The notes: generated by a model not told the origin, from the sequence alone. DNA of 64,000 nt from Clostridia bacterium (GCA_017938695.1 JAGBBA010000064.1:1-64000), one strand, 5' to 3'. Counted from the first letter of the stretch, positions 8,196-16,380 are shown. Numbers and translations: made by a program.

Positions 8196-8828
8196 ATGCG
8201 TATCGCTCTGATCAACGAAAACAGCCAGGCGGCCAAGAACGCCATGATCGAGGCCTCCCTGAAGAAAGTTGTGGAGCCCATGGGCCACACCGTGATCAAC
8301 TATGGCATGTATGCCGCTGACGATGCCTGCCAGCTCACCTATGTGAAGTGCGGCCTGCTGGCCTCCCTGCTGCTGACCACCGGCGCGGCCGATTATGTGG
8401 TCACCGGCTGCGGCACCGGTGAAGGTGCCATGCTGGCCTGCAACAGCTTCCCCGGCGTGCTCTGCGGCCACCTGGTGGACCCCTCCGACGGCTACATGTT
8501 CGCCCAGATCAACGACGGCAACTGCGTGTCCCTGCCCTTCGCCAAGGGCTTCGGCTGGGGTGCTGAGCTGAACCTGGAGATGATCTTCCAGCAGCTGTTC
8601 GGCTTCGGCCACGGCAACGGCTATCCCGCCGACCGCGTGGTGCCCGAGCAGCGCAACAAGAAGATCCTCGACGGCGTGAAGGCTATCACCTACCGCCCCC
8701 TGATCGACATCCTTCACGACATCGACCAGGATTTCCTGAAGGAAACCATCAGCGGCGAGCACTTCGCCGAGTATTTCTACCCCGCCTGCCAGGATGAGGC
8801 CATCGCCGCCTACCTGAAGAGCCTGTAA
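8196..8828 (+). CDS. RpiB/LacAB family sugar-phosphate isomerase
   Basis: The 210-residue protein belongs to the RpiB/LacA/LacB family, which interconverts aldose and ketose phosphates (ribose 5-phosphate/ribulose 5-phosphate or allose and galactose derivatives). Visible signatures are an N-terminal strand with INENSQAAKN, GHTVINYGMY, and the phosphate/active-site loop YVVTGCGTGEGAMLACNSF (catalytic Cys in GCGTG). It is about 60 residues longer than classical RpiB, with a C-terminal extension from about residue 150 seen in a subfamily often annotated only as RpiB family. It has its own strong promoter and an AAAGGATG ribosome site, and is probably monocistronic. Confidence 0.88.
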   Translation: MRIALINENSQAAKNAMIEASLKKVVEPMGHTVINYGMYAADDACQLTYVKCGLLASLLLTTGAADYVVTGCGTGEGAMLACNSFPGVLCGHLVDPSDGYMFAQINDGNCVSLPFAKGFGWGAELNLEMIFQQLFGFGHGNGYPADRVVPEQRNKKILDGVKAITYRPLIDILHDIDQDFLKETISGEHFAEYFYPACQDEAIAAYLKSL

Positions 8829-8839
8829 GCCTTTCACCC

Positions 8840-8875
8840 GGCTGGAGTGCAGGAAAAAGTGCTTGCACTCCAGCC
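8840..8875. repeat. 12-bp perfect inverted repeat overlapping a -35 box
   Basis: GGCTGGAGTGCA (8840-8851) is repeated inverted at 8864-8875 with a 12-base spacer. There is no T-tract, so it would be a poor terminator for the upstream gene. Its right arm contains most of the -35 hexamer at 8863-8868, making an operator role possible. Confidence 0.65.
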
Positions 8876-8891
8876 GCAGGTGTGCTATAAT
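8863..8891 (+). promoter_or_regulatory. Near-consensus promoter of the tRNA-Ala transcription unit
   Basis: TTGCAC (8863-8868), a 17-base spacer and TATAAT (8886-8891) with extended TGC. Transcription would begin near 8898, six bases before the first tRNA-derived unit. Confidence 0.85.
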
Positions 8892-8903
8892 ATTTGGCGT
8901 TGC

Positions 8904-9102
8904 GGGGCATTAGCACAGTTGGTAGAACGAATTACCTCTTGCGCATCCCCGGCACCCACCCCGCAAGTTGGTGAACTTGCACAAAAAAATCAATACAAAA
9001 TTTGGGGCATTAGCACAGTTGGTAGAACGAACTACCTCTTGCGCATCCCCGGCACCCACCCCGCAAGTTGGTGAACTTGCACAAAAAATCAATAGAAAAT
9101 TT
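8904..9102 (+). repeat. Two tandem units each starting with the 5' part of tRNA-Ala
   Basis: Units 8904-9003 and 9004-9102 are almost identical. Each begins with the same 22 bases as the tRNA-Ala gene at 9103 (acceptor 5' strand, D-stem and D-loop), then diverges into a sequence that has no anticodon or T-arm. A GCAAGTT/AACTTGC hairpin closes each unit before an A-rich linker. They lie between the strong promoter at 8863 and the true tRNA, so they should be transcribed with it. They cannot fold as normal tRNAs; a role as pseudo-tRNAs or leader RNA is inference. Confidence 0.8.
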
Positions 9103-9175
9103 GGGGCATTAGCACAGTTGGTAGCGCGCTACATTCGCATTGTAGAGGTCACCGGTTCGAATCCGGTATGCTCCA
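9103..9175 (+). tRNA. tRNA-Ala (anticodon CGC)
   Basis: The 73 bases fold as a cloverleaf: acceptor GGGGCAT/ATGCTCC including the G3-T70 wobble that identifies alanine tRNA, anticodon stem CTACA/TGTAG around loop TTCGCAT (anticodon CGC), and T-arm CCGGTTCGAATCCGG. The D-stem has one A-C mismatch. The discriminator is A and CCA is not encoded. Confidence 0.93.
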
Positions 9176-9178
9176 CGC

Positions 9179-9208
9179 AAGGACTTGCAGAAATGCAGGT
9201 CCTTTTTT
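9179..9208 (+). terminator. Terminator of the tRNA unit
   Basis: An 11-bp stem (9179-9189 with 9194-9204, one mismatch) with GAAA loop is followed by a T-tract to 9208. Confidence 0.9.
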
Positions 9209-9247
9209 GTAAGCTCACATCCTGGTGGTCATTTGCTTTCCCCCAAC

Positions 9248-9280
9248 GCAAAAGAAGCAGCACGCAGCTGCTTCTTTTGC
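9248..9280 (-). terminator. Terminator of the polysaccharide-utilisation operon
   Basis: A perfect 14-bp stem (9248-9261 with 9267-9280) with T-rich arm lies just downstream of the minus-strand gene ending at 9294. Its symmetric A/T ends could serve both directions. Confidence 0.75.
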
Positions 9281-9293
9281 GAATGGTCGTTTT

Positions 9294-10082
9294 TTACGCG
9301 TTGCCGTTTTCCTGCCCAAAAACCTCCCACTCGATCAGGGCAGGGAAGGCGGAGGGGTCGTCGCTCTTTTGCATGCGCTCCAGGCGCAGCCAGCGGATGG
9401 TATGGCGGCCCAGGGGAATGAATTGCCGCTCGCCGGTTTTCTCCAGGTCATAGGCGATCTCGCTGCCGTCGGACAGCACCACATGCCCGGCGACCCAGTA
9501 GGCGTCGTGAGGGAAGTCGGCCCGCAGGGTCAGGGCCATTTCGTCTACCTGGACGTCGCGGCCGAAGTCCAGCAGGCACCAGGCGTCCTCGCGGGCACCG
9601 ATGCCCCAGCTCTGGAAGGGCCACTCGCCGTGGTAGGTGCTGTGGCGCATGCCGTCGATCACGTTGCGGGCGCAGAAGCAGGCCTCATTGCGTGTTTCCA
9701 CATTGGCCGTGCAGTGGGGGAAGAAATCCGTGTCGCCCCGCAGGTCGGCGGGGTTGCAGGCAATGTTGCGGCGGGCGGTGATCTCGCCCTTCGTCATGGC
9801 GCGGGCGGTGACGATGTGCCGCAGGCCCTGGAAGGCCACCGGGCAGTAGGCCAGGCGGTGCTCGCCGAAGGGGATGCGCCAGGTCATTCGGCCGGTGGGG
9901 AGGTACACTTCGCCGGGCAGGATGGTGGCGTCCATCTGCACGAAAAGGTGCTGGGCGTCGCTGGTGATTTGGATGTAGTCGCCCTCTTCATACACCCGGT
10001 CGATGCGCAGAAGGGCTTCGGAGGCGTGGCTGACCTGCGCCAGCTCTTCGCCTGATGCCGTGTAGGCAGTGATGGTGATCAT
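9294..10082 (-). CDS. Carbohydrate-binding (discoidin-like) protein
   Basis: The 262-residue protein has no signal peptide. Its C-terminal half shows the pattern of an F5/8-type-C-like sugar-binding beta-sandwich: RNVIDGMRHSTYHGEWPFQSWG, then WCLLDFGRDVQVDEMALTLR, and RWLRLERM near the end. The N-terminal ~90 residues are another beta-rich domain. This arrangement matches proteins often annotated as carbohydrate-binding in gut Clostridia polysaccharide loci; no catalytic residues are evident. It starts 12 bases after the GH88 stop, with TAAGGAG overlapping that stop, and is the last gene of the operon. Cytoplasmic location with the GH88 enzyme is expected. Confidence 0.75.
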   Translation of the reverse strand: MITITAYTASGEELAQVSHASEALLRIDRVYEEGDYIQITSDAQHLFVQMDATILPGEVYLPTGRMTWRIPFGEHRLAYCPVAFQGLRHIVTARAMTKGEITARRNIACNPADLRGDTDFFPHCTANVETRNEACFCARNVIDGMRHSTYHGEWPFQSWGIGAREDAWCLLDFGRDVQVDEMALTLRADFPHDAYWVAGHVVLSDGSEIAYDLEKTGERQFIPLGRHTIRWLRLERMQKSDDPSAFPALIEWEVFGQENGNA

Positions 10083-10094
10083 AGCACGTTCTCC

Positions 10095-11204
10095 TTACAG
10101 CCACAGCATGGGGTCGGTGCCGCGCAGCTTGGCCAGGGCTTCCACCAGGAAGTAGTCGCCGTAGGTGATGTTGGTGTGGCGGCCTGCGCCGTCGTCGTGA
10201 TAGCTGGCGGTGCAGTGGGTCAGCACGCCGCAACGGTCCTCCGACCAGTCGCAGCAGTGGTCGATCAGGCCGTCCAACAGGCGTTCGGCGGCCTCCTGCC
10301 AGTGGCTGTCGCCGGTGGCCTTGGCCAGTTCCATCAGGCCGCAGGCAGCGCAGGCACCGGCAATGTTGTCGATGCGCTCCTCACCCTCGGGCTGGCAGAA
10401 GTCGCAGTCGGTGAGGCCGTCGGGGCGGATGTGGGCCACGAAATACGCGGCAATGCGTTTGGCGGCGTCCAGATAGCGTTCATCCTTGGTGTTGATGTAG
10501 GCCAGCGTGAAGCCATACAGGCCCCAGGCCTGGCCGCGGCTCCAGCTGCTGCCCAGGGTGTAGCCCTGGCCGGGGTGCTCCTGCACCCGGGCACCGGTGT
10601 TGGGGTCGATCTCGATGATGTGGCTCACGGAGCCATCGGGTCGCAGGAATTCACGCAGGGTCATGTCGGCATGCACCTTGGCCACGTTGGCAAAGCGGGG
10701 ATCTTCCAATTGGCGGCTGGCCCAGAAAAGCAGGCTCAGGTTCATCATGCAGTCGATGATGGCAAAGCCCATCTTGGCCTTTTCGTTCCAGGCGCGGATG
10801 TAGCCCACGGGGTTGAAGCGGCCCATCAGGAGGCTGGCGGCATGGAGGGTATCCGTGCGGGCCTGTTCATCGCCGTTGAGCTTGTGATCGGCACCGGTGG
10901 AGAGCAGGTACATAAACCCGGTGTCGTGGTTCAGCAGGTTGTAGGTGCGCAGCTCGGCGGTGAGCAGCTCCTGGGTGCGGTGGGCCTCGGTGCGGAACAT
11001 TTCATCCTTGGTGGCGGCGAAGAGCTGCCACATCAGCCCCGGCCAGAAGCCGCCCGTCCACCAGGAATTGCCGTCGTAGGGCGAGGCGATCCACTTGCCC
11101 TGCTCGCTCTTGTAGGGCAGAATGCCCATCTGGGCGGCCAGGGGCACCGTGCGGCGGAATTTGGCTACGATCTTTTCAAAAATCACATCAGGTTGATTGC
11201 GCAA
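10095..11204 (-). CDS. Glycoside hydrolase family 88 (unsaturated uronyl hydrolase)
   Basis: The 369-residue protein matches GH88, which hydrates the 4,5-unsaturated uronic acid left at the non-reducing end by polysaccharide lyases, releasing it from the oligosaccharide. It shows WWTGGFWPGLMWQL, NHDTGFMY (first catalytic Asp), AIIDCMMNLSLLFWAS (second Asp) and LGSSWSRGQAWGLYGF. No signal peptide is present, so it acts on imported oligosaccharides. The TTG at 11204 is chosen as start because GAAGAGGTG lies seven bases upstream; it overlaps the DUF2264 gene by 17 bases. A GTG at 11186, right at that stop, is the alternative. Confidence 0.9.
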   Translation of the reverse strand: MRNQPDVIFEKIVAKFRRTVPLAAQMGILPYKSEQGKWIASPYDGNSWWTGGFWPGLMWQLFAATKDEMFRTEAHRTQELLTAELRTYNLLNHDTGFMYLLSTGADHKLNGDEQARTDTLHAASLLMGRFNPVGYIRAWNEKAKMGFAIIDCMMNLSLLFWASRQLEDPRFANVAKVHADMTLREFLRPDGSVSHIIEIDPNTGARVQEHPGQGYTLGSSWSRGQAWGLYGFTLAYINTKDERYLDAAKRIAAYFVAHIRPDGLTDCDFCQPEGEERIDNIAGACAACGLMELAKATGDSHWQEAAERLLDGLIDHCCDWSEDRCGVLTHCTASYHDDGAGRHTNITYGDYFLVEALAKLRGTDPMLWL

Positions 11205-12990
11205 TGTTCAGCACCTCTTCCGGAATTTCGTTGGGAACGGCATCGCCGGCGTCGGTCCACACGGCGCAGACCAGGGTAGTGGTACCGGCAGGGATGGCGG
11301 CGTGCAGGGTGGGGATCACCGTGCGGGGGGCCATCAGGTTGGTGTTGGCCTCGGGGGCGATGACCTCGCCCTGGATGTAGCCCTGAAGGGCGTAGATGGC
11401 GGCGGTACCCATATCGCCGTGGGCCACGGCGGAGCGTTCGTCGGCCTGCAAGGCGGTGGCGATGCGGTCGCACAGGCGGCGGCCGGGTTTGTCACGGGGA
11501 ATGGCGAAGGCGGCCTCAGCAGCCTCCAGGGGGCGGTCGGTGGTGATCACATGCTTGCGCACATGCCACATGCCGCAAGGGATAATGCGGCTTTCGATGT
11601 GCACGCCGTCCACGGGGCTCCAGGTAAAGGCGACTTCCTTTTCCGTGAGGGAGAAGGTGTCGCAGCCGCTGCGGCCATGCCACAGGTCTTTTTCGCCCTT
11701 CACCACCAGCATGGAGTCGAACGCGCCCTTGCGCAGTGTGCCGGCCTCCTTCACCACCGAGAAGGTGAACTGGGTGGAATAGGCGAATTTCTCGTACTTT
11801 TCATCCTCGTGCATGTGCTCGTAGGCGTGGTTGCCGGCGGTGTAGGCCACCACCTGCCGGTTTTGCTCATCGCGGGTGAGAAGCAGGCGCACATGCTCGT
11901 CGCAGAAGGTTTGCGGCGGGGTATAGGGCTTTTCTTCCGCCAGCCAGAAGGGGTGATCTGCAGGCAGGGCCAGCACGGAGAACGCCTTCAGGGCCCAGTA
12001 GGGGGAGCCGGGAGCGTTGTAGCCCTCGGTCATCACCAGGTTGGGATAGCCGTAGCCGATGGTCAGCACGCCGTCCCGGTCGAAGATGGGCTGCTGCATC
12101 CAGAAGCGCACATTGCGCAGGAGCAAGCCCTTGATCTCGCCCCAGTCCAGGCCGGGGGCGGTCACATCCGCCAGGGCACAGGCGGCGAAGAAGCTGCTCT
12201 GTGCAAAGCGGTAGGTCAGGCTGCGGCCATAGGTCAGGGCGCGGCCCTCCTTGTCGAACCAGCAGGCGAAGCGGGGAGCGATCATCCGTGCACGCTCACG
12301 GAAACGGGCGGCGCGGTCGGGGTCGTACTGATCCATCACCTTGGCGTACACCAGGCTGTAATAGTGGAAGCCCCACAGAGTATAGTAGTCGCGCTGGGTG
12401 GCCTTGTCGAAGTACCAGCCGTCGGCAACGTAGTGGCCTTCCATGTCGTCCAGGTCGCGGCGGAGGCGATCCTCATTCACCGGGCGGCCCACCGACTTGA
12501 AGCCGATGTTCACCAGAATGCGGAAGAACTGCCAGTTGTTCTGGGGCATTTCGTGCTGGTTGATCTGATCCAGCCAGCGGTAGAGGTTCTCCTGCTGGGC
12601 GGGGGTCAGCTCGTGATAGAACCGGTCGGGGATCAGGCACAGGGCCATGCCCATCACGGCCATCTCCACCATGCGCTGGTCAAAGGGGCCGATGTTGCCC
12701 CAGTATTCCTCATGCTCCGGGTCGGTGCCGTGGATGATGCCCTCCTTCCACAGGGCCCACAGGGGCTCGGCCTCGGGACAGCGGCTGGCCAGCATGGGCA
12801 CCAGGGCCCACAGCGCACGGGAAAAGCCCTCCATCCCGGCGATGCCCTCATCGTAGCTGGCACCGGAGTGGCCCAGCATCAGCCGGGCTTTGCCGGGGGT
12901 GAAGCAGCGGGTCAGGGGTCTGATCAGCTGCAGGGCGGCGGTGACCATGTCCTGCCTGGTGCGGATGGGATTGAGACGAACATCATTCAT
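11188..12990 (-). CDS. DUF2264 family protein (putative glycan-processing enzyme)
   Basis: The 600-residue protein belongs to DUF2264 (PF10022), a family built of an (alpha/alpha)-barrel like region plus a beta-sandwich, often encoded with GH88/GH105 and lyases. Recognisable segments are LMLGHSGASYDEGIAGMEGF, FDQRMVEMAVMGMALCL and NNWQFFRILVNIGFKSVG. It lacks a signal peptide. Its exact reaction is not established; association with uronic-acid glycan breakdown is inferred from this operon. The ATG at 12990 has AAAGGA nine bases upstream; two ATG codons at 12999 and 12996 are too close to that site. Confidence 0.85.
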   Translation of the reverse strand: MNDVRLNPIRTRQDMVTAALQLIRPLTRCFTPGKARLMLGHSGASYDEGIAGMEGFSRALWALVPMLASRCPEAEPLWALWKEGIIHGTDPEHEEYWGNIGPFDQRMVEMAVMGMALCLIPDRFYHELTPAQQENLYRWLDQINQHEMPQNNWQFFRILVNIGFKSVGRPVNEDRLRRDLDDMEGHYVADGWYFDKATQRDYYTLWGFHYYSLVYAKVMDQYDPDRAARFRERARMIAPRFACWFDKEGRALTYGRSLTYRFAQSSFFAACALADVTAPGLDWGEIKGLLLRNVRFWMQQPIFDRDGVLTIGYGYPNLVMTEGYNAPGSPYWALKAFSVLALPADHPFWLAEEKPYTPPQTFCDEHVRLLLTRDEQNRQVVAYTAGNHAYEHMHEDEKYEKFAYSTQFTFSVVKEAGTLRKGAFDSMLVVKGEKDLWHGRSGCDTFSLTEKEVAFTWSPVDGVHIESRIIPCGMWHVRKHVITTDRPLEAAEAAFAIPRDKPGRRLCDRIATALQADERSAVAHGDMGTAAIYALQGYIQGEVIAPEANTNLMAPRTVIPTLHAAIPAGTTTLVCAVWTDAGDAVPNEIPEEVLNIAQST

Positions 12991-13018
12991 TTGCATCATT
13001 CCTTTACAGGGAAATGCC

Positions 13019-13089
13019 TTCCGGACTCAACACGCAACGGGGCTGTGTGCTGAGTCCGGAACACGGGGAAGGGAGCACCCCTCCCCGTG
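13019..13089 (-). repeat. Two intercistronic hairpins between permease and DUF2264 genes
   Basis: Stem 13062-13069/13082-13089 (CACGGGGA) and 11-bp stem 13019-13029/13051-13061 (TTCCGGACTCA) lie between the permease stop and the next ribosome site. Neither has a T-tract. They could stabilise or separate the transporter mRNA from the enzyme mRNA. Confidence 0.6.
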
Positions 13090-13103
13090 ACGGATACGAT
13101 GGT

Positions 13104-13976
13104 TTAGCCCTTTAGGCCGGAGGTGGCGATGCCCTCGATAAAGTACTTCTGCAGGCACAGGAACACAACGGATACCGGCAGCAGCGAACACAGGGAGGCG
13201 GCCATGATCAGGTGATAGTCGCTGGAGTTTTCCTGGATGAAGCGGCGCAGACCCACCTGCACGGTTTTGTTCACATCGCGGGTCAGGTAGATCATGGGGC
13301 CCATGTAGTCGTTCCAGGTGCCAACGAAGGTGAAGATCACCAGCGTGGCGATGGCGGCCTTGGACAGGGGCAGCATGATGCGGGCCCAGATGCCGTATTC
13401 GCTCAGGCCGTCGATACGGGCGGCCTCGCACAGCTCGGTGGGGATGGACTGGTAGAACTGGCGCATCAGGAACACGCCGAAGGCACTGAACGCCTGCAGA
13501 ACCACCATGGCCCACAGCGTGTCGTACAGACCCATGGAGCGCATCATGATGAACTGGGGCAGCATGTAGGCCTGCCACGGCACAGCAATGGTGGCAATAT
13601 AGGCCAGGAACAGCACATCGCGCCCCTTGAATTGCAGCTTGGCAAAGGCATAGGCCGCAAAGGAGGAAGTCAGCGTTTGCAAACAGGTGACCACAATGGC
13701 GATGAAGGCGGTGTTCTTGAAATAGGTGAGCAGCGGCACCTTCTGCCAGATGAGGGAGAAGTTCTCCCAGTGGAAGGTTTCGGGGATCCAGCGGATGGGG
13801 TAGATGAACACCTCACGGTCAAGCTTGAGGGAGGAGGAGATCATCCACACAAAGGGGATCAGCGTAAACAGGGCGACGAAGATCAGCACGGTGTACAGAA
13901 CAACCTTGCCGATCAGGCGCAGCATGGGGTTATCCTTGCGGATCTCCCGGCCAGTACGGACAGCAGCCTGTGTCAT
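13104..13976 (-). CDS. Sugar ABC transporter permease (MalG/CUT1 type)
   Basis: The 290-residue membrane protein has about six transmembrane helices and the EAA loop that contacts the ATPase: EAARIDGLSEYGIWARIMLP, placed as in CUT1 importers. It forms the translocation pore with the product of 13995-14966, 18 bases upstream. No ATPase gene is present in the locus, so a shared MsmX/MsiK-type ATPase encoded elsewhere is expected. The imported substrate is presumably an oligosaccharide with unsaturated or uronic residues, judged from the GH88 and DUF2264 genes that follow. Confidence 0.93.
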   Translation of the reverse strand: MTQAAVRTGREIRKDNPMLRLIGKVVLYTVLIFVALFTLIPFVWMISSSLKLDREVFIYPIRWIPETFHWENFSLIWQKVPLLTYFKNTAFIAIVVTCLQTLTSSFAAYAFAKLQFKGRDVLFLAYIATIAVPWQAYMLPQFIMMRSMGLYDTLWAMVVLQAFSAFGVFLMRQFYQSIPTELCEAARIDGLSEYGIWARIMLPLSKAAIATLVIFTFVGTWNDYMGPMIYLTRDVNKTVQVGLRRFIQENSSDYHLIMAASLCSLLPVSVVFLCLQKYFIEGIATSGLKG

Positions 13977-13994
13977 GGTTCACATCCTCCTTTC

Positions 13995-14966
13995 TTAATC
14001 GTTGGCGAATTTCTTTTCGCTGGAGAACTGGATGATGGTGATGGTCAGAACGATCAGCAGCAGCACCATGGAGATGGCACTGGCCTCGCCGTACTTGATG
14101 CGGGCGAAGGCGATATCGTAAATGTAGGTCACCAGCATCTTGGTGGAACGTCCGGGGCCGCCCTCGGTCATGATGGCGACCACGTCGTAGATTTTGAAGC
14201 AGGAGATGATCATCATGATGGAGGCGAAGAAGGTGGTGGGCTTCAGCTGGGGCAGGGTCACATTGCGGAACTGCTGCCACTTGCTGGCACCGTCCACCGT
14301 GGCGGCCTCGTAAAGCTCGCGGGGCACGCCCTGCAGGGCGGCCAGGTAGATGATCATGTAGTAGCCCATGTTGCGCCATACGCTTACCAGGATGATGGCC
14401 CACATGGCCATGGTACTGTCTGCCGTCCAGGATTTATTGAACGGTATGCCCAGCGCCATGATGAACTGGTTGATGGGGCCATCCTTCATCAGCATGAAGT
14501 TCCAGCACACGCAGATGGCCACCATGGAGGCAACGTAGGGGAAGAAGAAAATGGTGCGGAAAACCACTGCGCCCTTCACGGCCTTGTTCAGGGCCATGGC
14601 CAGGGCGATGGAGCAGACTAGCGTCAGCGGGACGGTGATCAGCGTGTAGAACACGGTGTTCTTCAGCGAAATGCCCAGATCCACACGGTTAAAGAAATAG
14701 AAATAGTCGCCCTCGGCAAACTTTTCTGCCACCTTTTCCACCTTGAAAATGGTGGCGTAGTTGTCAAAGCCGACCCATTTCATCGTGCTCAGGGCACCGC
14801 CGTTCCACTCGATAAAGGAGAGCAGAATGGAAAAAACAACGGGAACCAGGGTAAAAATGGCGAAGCCCAGGAAGTTGGGGGCAAGGAAGGAGTAAGCGAC
14901 GAGGGTATTCTTCCTCTCCAGCTTGCTCATGGATCGCTTGCGTTGTTTCACGGCCGTCTGTGCCAT
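13995..14966 (-). CDS. Sugar ABC transporter permease (MalF/CUT1 type)
   Basis: The 323-residue protein has a cytoplasmic basic N-terminus (KQRKRSMSKLERKN), about six membrane helices and the EAA loop ELYEAATVDGASKWQQFRN, followed by TEGGPGRSTKMLVTYIYDIAF, characteristic of the MalF branch. It pairs with the MalG-type permease immediately downstream and with the solute-binding protein encoded upstream. It sits after an intergenic hairpin that separates it from the highly expressed binding-protein gene. Confidence 0.93.
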   Translation of the reverse strand: MAQTAVKQRKRSMSKLERKNTLVAYSFLAPNFLGFAIFTLVPVVFSILLSFIEWNGGALSTMKWVGFDNYATIFKVEKVAEKFAEGDYFYFFNRVDLGISLKNTVFYTLITVPLTLVCSIALAMALNKAVKGAVVFRTIFFFPYVASMVAICVCWNFMLMKDGPINQFIMALGIPFNKSWTADSTMAMWAIILVSVWRNMGYYMIIYLAALQGVPRELYEAATVDGASKWQQFRNVTLPQLKPTTFFASIMMIISCFKIYDVVAIMTEGGPGRSTKMLVTYIYDIAFARIKYGEASAISMVLLLIVLTITIIQFSSEKKFAND

Positions 14967-15011
14967 GGCGAATGCTCCCCTTTCAGGATGTGCTGATGGA
15001 AATAACTTGAA

Positions 15012-15045
15012 CGGGGAGAGCGAGTTTTGCGCTGCGCTCTCCCCG
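15012..15045 (-). repeat. Intercistronic hairpin downstream of the binding-protein gene
   Basis: A perfect 11-bp stem (15012-15022 with 15035-15045) without a T-tract. Hairpins here commonly protect binding-protein mRNA from 3' decay and set its excess over permease mRNA; that role is inferred. Confidence 0.6.
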
Positions 15046-15084
15046 CACGTTAGACTACTTTGGGGTTATTTGATTGCGGATACC

Positions 15085-16326
15085 TTACTCAAACAGCTCG
15101 GCAGCGCGATCGTTCATTTCCTCGATGCCTTCCTCAACGGAGATCTCGCGGGTCATGATCAGGGTGTGGGTCTCTTCCACGATGGGCTTGATGTCGCTCA
15201 GCTTCTCGACAACGGGCCATTCAACAGCCACGTAGGAGGGCAGCAGGGCAGCCTTGGAAGCCTCGTCGGTGGGGAAGCCGGCCACAGAAGCCATGGCGCC
15301 AGCCACGTCCTCAGACACCCAAGCGGGGCGGGAGCCGGTGGAAGCGGTAGCCTTGGAGCCTTCCACGCCGCACAGCCAGGAGATGTAGGTCCAGGCCAGG
15401 TCCTTGTTCTCGGACTTCTTGTTCATCATCACGCCGGTCAGGTTGCCGAAGGAAGAACCAGCGGCCACGCCCTCAGCATGGGGAACAGCGGTGATGCCCC
15501 AGTTGAAGTTGCAGGTGCCGTCGTTGTTGTAGCCGATCAGGGTGGACACATACCAGTAGCCCATGGGCATCATGGCCACGTCGCCGTTGGCGAAAGCAGC
15601 GGAGTAGTGCAGGCCGGAAGCCTTCAGCTCATTGTAAGCACGGCAGGCACCGGCGTCTTCCAGACCCTGGTACAGGTTGTAGAAGTAGGTCAGGTCGTCA
15701 TACTTGCCGTCGGCCAGGGTGTTCACGCCGTCGCACACGGCCCAGTTGGCCACAGCAGACAGCCAGGTGTGGTAGTGGGTACCGTACACGCCGTCCTTGG
15801 TCATGGTCTTGGCCAGCTCAGCATAGGCGTCCCAGGTCATGTCGTTGGTGGGATAGGCCACGCCAGCGGCATCGAACAGATCCTTGTTGTAGAACAGGAC
15901 CCAGAAGTCAGAGCGGAAGGGCAGAGCATACTGGGTGCCCTCGGCGGCGTAGTTGGCTTCCATGCCAACGAAGCCGGACACGTCGTAGTTATCCTTCTCC
16001 ATGAAGGGGGTCAGGGGCTCGGCGAAGCCCTGAGCCTGCCAGTTCACGATGTCGGAAACTTCCTTAACCATGAACACGTCGGAAGCGTCGCCGCCGGACA
16101 GCATGGAGCCAGCCTTGATGGCATAGTCCTGAGAGGCAACGTCGATGTACTGCAGGTCGATGTTGGGATAAGCAGCTTCGAAAGCGGCTTCCTGGGCAAC
16201 CAGGTAGGGGGTGGTGTTGGCGTCCCAAGTCACGACGGTCAGCACCTGCTTCTCTTCGGCCACAGCAAAGCTGGCCACAGACAGGAGCATCACGACTGCC
16301 AGGATCAGGGAAAGCAGTTTCTTCAT
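15085..16326 (-). CDS. Extracellular sugar-binding protein of an ABC importer
   Basis: The 413-residue protein is a CUT1 family solute-binding protein. A signal peptide spans residues 1-23 (MKKLLSLILAVVMLLS...AVA|EE). There is no lipobox cysteine, unusual for a Gram-positive binding protein that needs membrane anchoring. The mature part shows TVVTWDANTTPYLVAQ, LSGGDASDVFMVKE, ALPFRSDFWVLFYNKDLFD and TWDAYAELAKTMT, typical of the family. It would capture an oligosaccharide and deliver it to the two permeases. It is first in the operon, has a strong promoter at 16446-16474 and lies divergent to the LacI regulator. Confidence 0.93.
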   Translation of the reverse strand: MKKLLSLILAVVMLLSVASFAVAEEKQVLTVVTWDANTTPYLVAQEAAFEAAYPNIDLQYIDVASQDYAIKAGSMLSGGDASDVFMVKEVSDIVNWQAQGFAEPLTPFMEKDNYDVSGFVGMEANYAAEGTQYALPFRSDFWVLFYNKDLFDAAGVAYPTNDMTWDAYAELAKTMTKDGVYGTHYHTWLSAVANWAVCDGVNTLADGKYDDLTYFYNLYQGLEDAGACRAYNELKASGLHYSAAFANGDVAMMPMGYWYVSTLIGYNNDGTCNFNWGITAVPHAEGVAAGSSFGNLTGVMMNKKSENKDLAWTYISWLCGVEGSKATASTGSRPAWVSEDVAGAMASVAGFPTDEASKAALLPSYVAVEWPVVEKLSDIKPIVEETHTLIMTREISVEEGIEEMNDRAAELFE

Positions 16327-16380
16327 ATGAGGTTCCTCCTTGTTTGATTATCTAAACGGGATCTCCCGTTCGACACTGGT

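Noticed and set aside
8904-9102. Two complete tRNA genes
   Set aside because: Only the first 22 bases match; no anticodon arm, T-arm or acceptor 3' strand can be formed.
8968-9453. Open frame across the tRNA and tandem units
   Set aside because: Its peptide (GALAQLVER...GSNPVCST) is the usual translation shadow of tRNA genes, not a protein.
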